A DNA stretch of 64,000 nucleotides, taken from NCBI GenBank assembly GCA_038030265.1, contig CM075939.1, positions 41,211,253 through 41,275,252 of the forward strand, given 5' to 3'. The translations under genes and the position numbers were made by a program. A model generated the notes under the pieces. The model saw only the letters and a list, made by a program, of their open reading frames with translations, did not search any database and had not been told where the DNA came from. Positions 13,301-25,300 of the stretch are shown here, one piece after another; position 1 is the first letter of the stretch, and every line of letters begins with the position of its first letter. Source of the stretch: Corythucha ciliata. Its lineage: Eukaryota > Arthropoda > Insecta > Hemiptera > Tingidae.

Positions 13301-16300
13301 CACCATGAGTACCCTTCCCTCTCCACTTTTTCGAAAAATGAAAACGTCAATCGAAGGCTGTTTTTACACCGGGTTTTTGTGCCAAATATGGTGTCACTAA
13401 GTTAGGTTATACTGGTGAATGGTGGCGAAGAAGTGGAAACTAAAGAACGTTGAAATTAAAAGCATTTGTATTTGTATTTGTATTTTCGTTGAGTGTGAAA
13501 TACAAAATACTTTTGAAAATGTATTTCAAATAGATTGCCCAAAATACTTTCAAAAATGTATTTTAAATACAGAAATACAAATACTATTCCAAAAGTATTT
13601 AAATACAATTACAAAATACGTTTTTGTATTTAAAATACAAAGTATTTTAAATACTCAAGTATCTTGCCCACCCCTGGAAAGAGCACACTATTTTCTGTCA
13701 GGATTAGCCATTTTCGATAGATGTTAACTATTTTATGTGCCCTTAAATGCGGCGCAAAGTCGTGCACATCGGAGATTTAATTTTTTTCAAAAAAAGTCAG
13801 TCCCCGTTTGTTCACACTAAATCTGAGTGTACGGACAACCCGTGATTCAGAAAAACATCTTCAAAGTGTCCTTTACAAAAATATTCGTAAGCGAATATTC
13901 ATATTCATAAGCGGACCATGGTGTATTATGGTGATTTCGGTCGTAAATGAGGCCTACTATCACCCAAAAAATTTTGTCACACTTATCCCCTTCTACCCTG
14001 TACAAATAATAAAACTTTGTTTTTTGCCCCCGAGGGCTCCTTTGCGGTTACTAAAATAAAAATAAAAAACGCTGCGGATTATCGAACAATGCCTTATTAT
14101 TTCGACTGTGGGTTTATTATTCATCGATGTAGTCAAATCCGGCTTGAAATTACATGAAAATCGACACCCCACACTCCTATGATCCCAAATCCTTTGAAAA
14201 TCCCCATTTTGGACCCGCTTTTGGCCCATAAAACCCCAGGGAGTTATTTGATCAAACTGATCAGATGTTAGGACCAACTAGACCCCAAATGGAGTCTATG
14301 TGCGAAAGAACGAGTTTTTTCGAGCAATCCTAGGGCAAGATATGGCCCGGACGGCGGACGGACATTTTTTTTTTTTTATTGCAGATTTGGATTCTACGCA
14401 CTTTGAAACGTAAAACTACAAATTTTGAGGGGGGGTCAAAAAATTTTTTTTGCGATACGATTACAAAGATTTATTATTGAGAAATAATAAGCCAAAAAAA
14501 AAAACTTTTTCTACGCAGAAAAGTCAAAAGATCGGAAGAAGCATTCAACGTCACGTTTTATTCATGCGTATCGAAAAAGTTATTATCTCTGTCTCTGTCT
14601 CTATAGCTCCGCCGGACCTCATTTTTGAACTTTCCCAATCATTATAACGACGTTGCCCTGAAGCGTTCTAGTCGAAAAATATGAGAGGCTCTCTTCTGGT
14701 GGACTGAAGAGAGAAAACAAAAATAAAACGTCGAGCTTCCGTTTATACTTTATTGAGTTTTATAACCGGCTGTTATTTTTTGTATGTGTGACGAATGTCA
14801 ACGTGAGCAAGGTATAAACCCCGTTGCCACGTTTTTTTTTTTTTTTTTATCGTGAGCAAGTTAGTCTGTGTGATCTCAATAAAAGCCCGATTTCACCAAC
14901 TTCTTACACCACGATCAACAATTAGGGCCGTATTCATAGTCGCCATTCAAGCTGAGTTATTTGCTTAAGCGACTTCAAATCGGTCGTTTCAAGTGAATCA
15001 TCTGTTATGAGTCCAAATAAGCGAATACTCAGCCTGAGTGACGACTATATGAATACGGGCCATAATCACGATTACAGTAGGTCCGTTCCATTGTTTTGCA
15101 CTACAGCTACACTAGTGTAGAAAACCATGTGATTTCATTGACTTAATCTGAAAAATTGAATGAAACCAGATGATTTTCTTCAAAAGTGTAGCACTCGCGA
15201 AACAATGGAATGGACCTAATGTGAACACTTACATCAGAATTCATATGGGTCGTTATTGGCAACTAATTAAATTGCGAACAACTCTAAAGGCCCGTTCACA
15301 AGCTCTGTGCTATGCGTATGTGGAGTCTTTGCAACCAATCAGATTAGTTCCCTCGAAAAGTGAAGCTTTTTCATAGGTTACAAAGACTCCACAGACGCAT
15401 AACATAGAGCTTGTGAACGGGGCTTAAACGAGATCAATATTTTGTTGGTGAAAATGGGGCTAAAAAATAAACAAGGAATATAATTTTTACATTTCAATAA
15501 ATTATGACTACCTATTTTCTAAATTTTAGCCACAAGCATAGCCACGAGCTAGCTTGTCTCAATAGGAGCCGTGAATTGGCGTTTTCTCAATTTTAGCCGG
15601 GAACTATATCGCAGTTTCAGCCACGTATACCAAATTAGCGTTTTTTTTTTTTTTTTTTTATCGATTTCTTCTACGAATTACAGCTTTTATAATAATAGTG
15701 AGTTTTAGCACTCTCCCGTTAAATCCTCCGGAAACTTTATTTTCAAATTTCAACCAATCAGATGTTTCGTAACCAAGCAACGACTGATTTATCGTTTGTG
15801 TTAGCGTTAGCGGTGGTATTGCTAAAAGTCTCTAATAATTTCAGCCGCGAATTTATTATATGCCACAAGCAGTTGTATATATGATCACCATTTTAAGCTG
15901 AGAATGAGTGCCTTTTGTCAGCGTTAGCGGCCAGTTACGCAATTTCACTATTTTAGCTGCGAATGAGCGCTTTATGTCAATTTTTGCCGGGAAATATAGC
16001 GAGTTTCCTAAGTTTTAGCCGCGAATTTTCTCAGCTTAATCTGCGAGTAAGCGTTTTTCTTAATTTTAACTGCGATTGAGCGCTCTATATTGGTTTTACC
16101 CGCGTGAATTAGAGGGTTTTCTCAGATTCAGCCCCGTATCATCAGGTTTTACAAAAATTGATCCGTGAATTAGCGTTTTTTCTCAATTTTAGCATCAGCG
16201 AATTATTTCCGAGTTTCAGTTTCAGCCGCGAGCCCCGAGGAATCAGCGGCTTGTTTCAAATTGATCCGCGGATTGGCCTTTCTTTTTCACTTTAGTTGCA

Positions 16301-19300
16301 AATGCGAGCTGTTTGTCAACCTTAGCCGTGAATTCAAGCCTTTTCTCCATTTTAGGTGTGAATTACCGTCTCAAATGTATCCGCGAATTGCCATAATTTA
16401 GCAACTTCAACCGCGAATTAGATTAGATTATTTCTCATTTATTCCATGTGAATTAGCGTTTTTTCTCTATTATGGCCCCGACTTGGAGCTTCTTTCTTGT
16501 TTAGCCGAGAATTAGTGGATTTTTCTCTTCTTGCTACGAATTAGCACTTTTTCAGCCGCACATATTACCGCCCCTTCAAACCTTTTGCCGACGTATTTTC
16601 TCAAAATTCTCTCGCTTTCCTCAAAATTTTAGGCGCAAATTGCGGTTTTCCTAAATTTTGGACGGTGATTTGGCGTTTTCCTCAATTTTAACCATGAGTT
16701 AGTGAATTTATTTTTGGCGGTTTGTTAGCGTTTTTCTACACTTTGACCGAGAATTAACGCTTTCTTAAAATGTATGCACTGACTAGCTCTTTTTCACAAT
16801 TTAATCCGCGAATTAACGTTTTTCTCTATTTCAGCCGCGCATGAGTGCTTTGGGTTTGCCTTAATTTTACACGCGAATTATCCATTTTATTCAATTTGTG
16901 GCATAAATTAGCGCTTTTTCTCTATTTTAGCAACAAAGTTGCCTTCAAAAACCTTGAATTAATGTTTTCTCAATTTTAGCCGTGAATTTAGCGTTTTTAC
17001 GAATTTTAGCCGTGAATTAGTGTTTTTCACAATTTTTGCCGTGAATTAGACATTTGTTTATATCTTCATCCGCAAATTAGCGTTTTTCCTTCATTTATCT
17101 GCAAACTAGTGATTTTTCCGTATTTTAGCCGGGAATTTGCGTAAGTCTCTATATCCCTCAGTGATATAATTAAGGCTAAAATAGAGACAAAACACTAATT
17201 ACCGGATAAATTAAGAAAAGTGAACTTTGTTGCAGGATATCTGAGCACGTATGGAGCAAAATGGAATGGAATGCCTAAATTCTAATAGAAAAAAGTCCGC
17301 TCTTTCCAATGGTACCGCCAGATCTGACCTTAGAGCCTCCGGTTACTATGCTACGGCCACTTTTCCAAAATAAACAAGGCAAAATCAAAAAGTACTTAAA
17401 TCCTGAATATCTCGGAAAATAATGAGAATCGGACTGTGGTCAATAGGGGTCGTTTCAACCCATTTGAGGTGCAGAATCACCGGGCGAAATATTGCCCTCT
17501 ATTTTTGAATATATATATATGAATTCCGGAGACCACTGAATTCGTGTCTTAGAGGTTCTGAAACATGAAAAAAACATGACATGACCCATGTTTGCCACCA
17601 TCACGACGAGACCAATATTGCATTTTCAGAATGAAATGCACTAAAAACAGCTAATATGCACGGGTGCACGGCTAAAATGGGGCAAAACGCCAATTCACGA
17701 CTAAAATTGAGACACTACCAATTTGGGTCTTACAAAATTAAGTAAAACATTTATGCGCGGCTAACATCCAAAAAACGTGAATTCAAGGCTAAAATTAGGA
17801 GAAAGTGCTAATCGTCGGGTAAATCAGATAAAATCGATTGCTCATGGCTGAAATGAAAAAAAAATCGCAAATTACAGCGGATGAATTAAGAAAGTACTAA
17901 TTCGCGGAGGAAGTGTTGAAAGACACTTATAAAAAAAAACTAAAATTTGTATTAAAAAAAAAAAAAAAATCACTTTTACACGGCTAAAATTGAGGAAAAC
18001 GCTAATTTGCGGCTAAAATGAATAAAAACGCTAATGCTTGGCTAAAAGTTATAAAAAAATAATTCGTGGCTTCTGAAGGCAAGTTAGTTAGTTGTTTTAG
18101 TGGGCAGTTTTAAGAGTTCTGCTAGACCACGTTTGAATCTGTTTCGGCGCCACTGTGTCAGAATATAGACGTCATATTACTTGGCCCGGACTTTGTTAAT
18201 ATTGTAATTCTAAAAAAGAATTACACAGTACATTGCCGGGGTACAGTCAGGGCTGACCTTAGAATTCTGGGCGCCTCAGGCAAACATTTGTTCGGCACCC
18301 CTGTATACAACGAAGACCCACACACAACAACGCAGCAATAAAAGCCCTAAATCATTAAAACATGTTTTAAAAAATCGCTATTTCTACGTTGACATTGAGA
18401 AATAAAACGCGAATTTCCACGGTTCTATAGGGCGCTTTTCTCAATTTTAGCCGCGAACTTCAGAGTTTACTCAATTTTAGCCACAAATTAACGGATTTTC
18501 ACAAATTGAAACGCAAATAAGCGTTTTTCTCCATTTTAGCACGCGAATGAGCACTTTTTGAGTATAATTATGTACATTATACAGGAAATTCAGCAAATCG
18601 AAGACGCTTTCTCAATTAGCGGATCTTGTCAAATTAATCCACGAACTGGCGTTTTTCCCCACTTTAGCTGCGCGAATGAGCGCTATATCTCAATTTTAGC
18701 CGGGAATTATAGCGGGTTATGTCAATTATGGACGCGAATTCGCGTTTTTCTTAATCTTCACTAGCTGCAAATTAGCGATTTTTTTTTCGATTTCTGCTAT
18801 AAGTTAGCGCTTTTTTGCCCCTTGCACAAAGTTTGCCCCTTTTTGACTTTCCGAAAGATCAGCAGATTAGCGTCCCTTCTCAATTTTAGCCGCCTATTAA
18901 AGGCCTATATTATATAAGCTCGTTTTTTACGTATTTTCTCAATTTTAGCCGCACAGGTGCTTCCTGATTCTTCAAATTGGTGTATTTTTCTTCATTTTAG
19001 CGGCTATTGTGTGTTTGATCTCAATATTAGCACGCATGAACGATTTAAAGCCTTGAAGGTTAAGTTAATAAGTCGTAAACGTGGCAGCGATGTATAATTT
19101 GATGTTTCCGGAGCATTCAACGTGGTTATATGTATAGTAATCACGTCCCTAATAGTAGAAATGCTATAAAAGAAACACCGTGACCCCTAGCATTCATGTG
19201 GGGTTTTCTTTTGGACCATTTCTACGGACCAAGTGCCACCTATACAAGGAGGAGTGGAGGTCTGCGTGAGACGAGGACGGTGCTGGCGTGTGTTTTATGG

Positions 19301-22300
19301 GCCGTCATTTTCGTGTGTTGAGTGAGTTGGAGGATGCTGTGACAATAGAATGACGCGGCATTGCGTGGACGATCTGGTGTTGGTGGTATGGCAAGTTGCC
19401 AATCGAATCCTACCTATAGCCAGTTTCATTAAAGCCGCCTGAACAGCGCCTACTTTTGTCCGCAAAACTGGAAATTCATCCGCTAAATTTCTCTAGTCAA
19501 CGAATACCTTGATTCTTGGTGTTAATATGTTATTACATATGTTTTTTTTCGGATAGGCCCACAACTAAATAACAGCCGTTGGGCAGGATGGAGATTGCAC
19601 TTTCATATTTCGATGTAAGTATACGCACGAATCGTCCACGTGCAACCATAAATTATAGGATCATGAATGAATTTGTCGACAATTTCACGCTTAACCTCAT
19701 CTCTTGGGAATTTTTGTTTCGCTTCGGCGCCCTCACTCTCTTACTTTTAACCTATCCACCGCGAGTCACTCATCCTTCACGGTTTTGACCTCCCCTTCTC
19801 CACCCTGTTCTACTTCATAGAGACTCGACTTTTGAAGTCACGTCATTTTTTAAAGGATAATCCGCTGAAGGTTCGCCTTTTCGCTTAAAGTTAGGTAAAA
19901 AAACACACACATTTAGAAAGAAGAAAACCCCGAATGTTAAGTCTTCAACTTAAAGACGATGAAATCGAAATGCGAAGGGCCTCCTCAAAAACTCTTTCAC
20001 TCTTATGTTTTTACGATAATTTCTTCTTAGATAATCATATACCTCGGTTAATTCACGTCAGTCAATAATCTTACACGCCCCCCGCCCCATCTACCTGCAA
20101 CTTCATTACTCCAGGAAGACCGCCGAGTAATCAAGTTCCCTGTTTAACGACACGATTACCAGATTTAAAAACTAATAAATCGTGTATAAGTCCTTGGTAA
20201 ATTCAGTTTAAACACGCACACGCTTGTTGTATTTTGGTCGTGATCTTAAAAATCGAGTTATAGCAACTCCTTTTTTGATTAAAAACATTAATAAAACGGT
20301 AGGAACTTGCTGTGTCTGTAAATTATTTACAGGGCGATGTATAAAATCGACATTTTCAGTACAAGGGCAAGTGTCGTTGTTTCTCTTCAAGCAGGGTGGG
20401 AAGGTGAGCTCACCGCTGATCATTTCATTAATTTATTAACGATCCAAATTATAAGTATGACTTTACGCTTGACTTGTGTACGGGAAATGTCACGGAAGAG
20501 AGAGAGAGAGAGAGCGAGAGAAAAAAGAATCCTTGTCGCTGGAATGAATAAGTGGATAACTAGTATAGTCAAGTTCCCCATTTTGCAGTCGTTTAACCAC
20601 TTGGAGGTTTGTCCTTTAAAATTCGTGTTAGGTGCTCAGTACCAAATTAATTTCGCAATTACTCAGTTGAGTACACGCCCCACGTATATGAACCGCAAAT
20701 ATGTGCGTTCCTAAGTCCCCCCCCCCCATCAACACCACCACCAACCGAAGTCATTCTTAAAAATAAAGTTGGTATATAATTAGGGAAATATTTGTCTGTT
20801 AATTGTTACGCAAAAAAATAAATAAAAATTAATTGTTGTTATCTGATCATCTCTTTCTTAACACGATTACACGACTTTGAAGCGCGAGGGTCTTTCAAAA
20901 TTAATTAAAAGCTACAGAAAAGGTAACAAGACAGTCGAAAGATTATTACGCTGTTACAACTCGTCGCTTCAGTAACTCACCCCGACCCCTTAGCCACTTT
21001 TTTTTTTTTTTTTTTTGACCTACAACGGCCTTGGAATTCCTATAGATTTTTTTTTTGTGTTTTTCAACTTTATTTCTATTTCGAAACTCTATAAAGATGA
21101 CCGTGCACTACGAGACAGGTTTTTTATCTTGTTTGAGACAATCTTTTGTGTTAAAGCGCCACCGCCCCCCTCGCATTCAACCATGTACCTACCCAGTAGT
21201 TGTTTACTGGTTAGGATCACGTGGTCAACGACTTAATTATCTTAAGGCCGGGGGGGGGGGAATTCATCAGTAGTGGCGGAAGTGATGTTCCCGAAAGGTG
21301 TGGGGGGGGGGATGAAATTGACAAATGTATATACTAATTCGCGGCTCGCCTACCGGAGGTAACTACGTGGCTAAAACAATAGAGAAAATACGCTGATTTC
21401 CAGTTTGTGTAGGTCACTAAATAGTTGGCTAAAATTGAGAAGCGTACTGAATTGCAGTGCTCGGGGCTAGTACAGTACGCGCCAAGACGCAAGAAGATTG
21501 GCAAAAGCGCAAATATTCGTGGCTAAAGCGGCGAAAAAAGCTCATTCGCCAATTAATTGAGTTTAGAAGACCCCTTTCTACGGACAATTATGGGATTACT
21601 CCCCTCCTCACCGCACCACCATAGTCACAACTGTGAATGCGAGGCTGTGGGGAGGCTGAAAATAAATAAATTAATCTTTAAATTAAATACTTACATTCTT
21701 TACTTTTTTTGAGTTCCGAGAAAAAATTGCTCCCCAGGTGGGATTCGAACCCACGACCTCCTAGTTTCGCGCAAGGGGCTCTAACCAACTGAGCAATTTT
21801 TTCTCGGAACTCAAAAAAATTAAAGAATAGTAAGTATTAATTCAAATTTAAATAGTACTTTCTTTATTTTCAGCCTCCCCACTCCCTCGAATTCACAGTT
21901 GTGGCTATGGTGGTGCGGTGAGGAGAATAGTAATCCCACAATTGTCCGTATAAAAGGGTCTTCTAAACTCAATTAATTCACCAATTGCCGGACATATAAA
22001 GGAAATGCTCATTCGCCGTTTCTCTATTTAAATAGAGAAAAACGATAATTCGCAGCTGAAATTTTCGGGTAAAATTGAGGCAGAAAATCCAATTCAGGAA
22101 CAAATTGGGAAAAACGCTAATTACCGTCTAAAATTAAGGAAAAACACTTATTACCAGCAAAATTTGATAAAAGTTGCTAATTTGCAGTTAAAATTAAGAT
22201 ACGTCTGATTCGACTGAAAAATTGAGAAAAAACGTGAATTACAGACTAAAATTAGGAAAGACGCATGCAGATGAAATTTCTAATTCGCAGTTGAACTTAG

Positions 22301-25300
22301 AAAATCGCTAATTTGAGATTGCTGATTAATCGTTAATTTGCAAAAGCGCGAAAATTGAGAAAAACACTTAATGTTAGTAATTTTCGGGTACAATTTTTTA
22401 AAAAACGCAAATTTACGGCCAAATTGACCAAAAACGCCAATTAATAATTAGAATTTAAAATTCGCGCGGTGAGAAAACGCGTAATTCGCGTTTGAAATTG
22501 AGAAAAAACGCTAATTCGTTGCTGAAATCATGAATAATCGGTCATTCTAAAGGGAAAAACAGCCAGTTCACCGATATAACTGAGACAAGAGAAAACACTC
22601 ATTCGCGGTTGATATTGAGAAAAAACGCTAACTACAGACTGAAATTCGGAAAAACGTAAACACGCGGCTGAAATTGAGAAAAATCGCAAGTAAAACTTTG
22701 AAAAATCGCTAATTCGAATTGACTAATTTTGCTATAATTTAAATTTGCTGGTTATTCGCTTATTTGAAACCATTGATTGAGAAACAGTGCTAATTCATGA
22801 ATAAATTTAGCGGCTGAATTAAGGAAAAACGGGTAACTGCACAATAAAGTGAGAAAATTCGCTAATTTACAGAAAAATTTGTGAAATTCGCCAATTCCCT
22901 TATTGCACTGAGAAAATGCGCCAGTCACTGACTTCAATTAGAATAAACGTTAATTTGCGGCTAAAATTGAGAAAAATGGCTAATTTGCAGTTAAAATTTA
23001 GACAAAATTGCTCTTTTTGTTAACTGAATCCGCTTATTTGAATTTTCTGGTTAATGACTAACTTGATCTCGCTAATTGAGAAAAAGCACTAATTCATGAA
23101 TAAAATGTAGATAAATGTGCTAGTTCACGGTAAGAAAAAAAAACAAAAACAAAACGGTAAATTGCGAGTGAATTTAAAGAAAAAAAATTATCGGCTAAAA
23201 TTGGGAAAATTTGCCAATTCGTTAAAATTTTAAAAAATTCGTTGATTTGAATTCGCTAGTTTTACTAACGCTAATTAAAAATTTAATCGGTAACATAAAA
23301 AAGTGCTAGTTCAGGGCTAAATACAAACAAAAATCACTAGCTTTGCGGGGAAAATTGAGAAAAACGCTAATTCGAGACTAAAATTGATAAAAATACTAAT
23401 TTGCAAAGGAAATTATTCGCTAATTCACGGGCAAATTAGGAATAACGCAAATGTACTAATTAAAATTAGGAATAAAACGCTAATTTGCTATTTTTGGACC
23501 AAGTCCGCGGCTAAATTTGAGAAAAAACAGCTTATTCGCGGGCAGGAGGGTAAAAAAGTGCTGATTCACGTTCAAAATTGAGTAAACACGCTAAATAGCG
23601 GAGACGTTTTAAAAAATCGCTACTTACTACACAGAACGAAAAATGATGATGAGCGGCAATCGCAGCTGATGTTCAGAAAAAACGCTAATTACAGCCAAAA
23701 AATCAGGGAAAAAATTAGAAAAAATTGCTAATTCGAATGTGATAATATCGCGAGAAAAAGCGCTAATTCACGAATAAAGTGAAGAAAAAGGTCTTATTCT
23801 CTGGCAAATCGAGTAAAATGCTACTACGTGGCTAAAATTGAGAATAACGCTAAATTTCGGGTGAAATTGAAAAAAACGCCAAATTCACGCCCAAATTGAG
23901 AAAAACAATATTGTCCTTCGTTAAATATTGAGGGATAGTACTAATTACCGACTTGGATGAGCAAAAACACTAAATTTGCCGCAAGAGCATGGAAGTAAAA
24001 TTGATTAGTTGCTAAATCGCAGTTAAAGTTCAGCATAATCGCCATTTTGTGGATGAAATCGAAAAAACCGTAAATCACTGACAAGGAAATACGCAAATTA
24101 TCGGCTAAAAGTGAGAAAAACTGCTAATTCGATATTGAAATTTAGAAAATTGTTGATTTCAACTTGCTAATTTCGCTATCTTGAATTAAAAATTAATCGC
24201 TACTACAAAAAAAACTGCTGATTCACGGCTAAATACGAACAAACATCACTAATTTCCGGCAAAACTTGAGAAAAACGGCTAAAATTGAGACAAACGCAAA
24301 ATTCTAATTGAAATTTGGAATAAAACGCTAGTGTGCTATACTTGGACCAAGTCCGCGTCTAAACTTTGGGGGGGGGGGCTAATTCGCATATCGTAAAAGT
24401 GCTAAATACCGGTTAAATTTTTTTAAAAAATCCCATTTCACGGCCAAAATTTGAAAAAAAAAAAACTGTTTCGCGGATGAAAATTGAGAACAAAATTTGC
24501 TGCTGATATTGAGAAAAAACGATGATGGCAGCCTAAAATTAGAAAAATTTGCTAAATATCGGCAAAAATGAATTAATGCAGTTGAAATTAGGAAGAATTG
24601 CTAATATGAATTTGCTATTTTCTCTTATTTAATTTTGCGTATTAATCGATAATTTAAAATTGCTGATTAAGGAAAAGAGCTAATTCACAAATAAACTGTA
24701 AAAAAAAAGTTTTATTTTCGTTAAAATCGAGCAAAATACGTAAAAATGCTAATACGTGGCTAAAATTGAGAAAATTTGCTAATTATCAGTTAAAATTGAG
24801 GGTGAGGGGGGAGTAATCCATTGAAAAGTCCTTTGACAAGGGTCGTCTAAATTTCAAGTATTTAACTAATTGCTGGGACATATAAAGAAAAAAGAACAAT
24901 ATGTTAAAATTTTGTGAAATCGCTAATTCACAGATGAAATTGAGAAGAAGTATAATCGATAATTTGAAGATTAAAAAACGCTAATTCAAGAACAAATTGA
25001 GAAAACCGCCAATTTCCGGTTAATATATGTGAAAATGCATATGGCACAGATTGAGAAAATTTGCTATTTGGCAGCTAAAATTGCTAATTCACAGATGAAA
25101 TTGAGAAAAATATTAAATTTAGAAGAATCACTAATTCACAATTAAAAACGATAACATCAATATTTTTTGTTAAATTGTATAAAAAAAGCTAATTCGAGGG
25201 AATTGAGGGGACGCCCAAGTTCGCCAATTCTGACCTAAAATTAATGAAAAGCTAATTCGCGAATAAAATTTACAAAAAGTACTAATTCGCGGGTAAAATT

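Larger units (their letters stand above)
8992..13676. mobile_element. Large non-autonomous hAT-like element C with array body
   Basis: Begins CAGGGGTGGGCAA and ends with its inverse (ttgcccacccctg). Flanked by an exact 8-bp target duplication gaaagagc at 8984-8991 and 13677-13684, the hallmark of hAT transposons. The outer ~200-250 bp at each end are runs of tattttaaatac-like subterminal repeats; the body is array family 1, itself interrupted by a non-LTR insertion (10036-11704). No transposase ORF. A second copy starts at 63,375. Confidence 0.85.
8773..14000. mobile_element. Foldback element B (CAGGGTGG ends), split by hAT-like element
   Basis: Left part 8773-8991, right part 13685-14000. 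The left end (cagggtggaaggggataag) and the next ~70 bp are the inverse of the right end, which closes with ctaccctg then TA. Everything between 8992 and 13676, plus one target duplication copy, is a later insertion. Element B abuts element A with only TATATA between them. Confidence 0.75.

Noticed and set aside
21729..21794. Functional tRNA gene
   Set aside because: D and T arms are good, but the acceptor stem has no 5' partner, position 33 is not T, and the anticodon stem has a mismatch.
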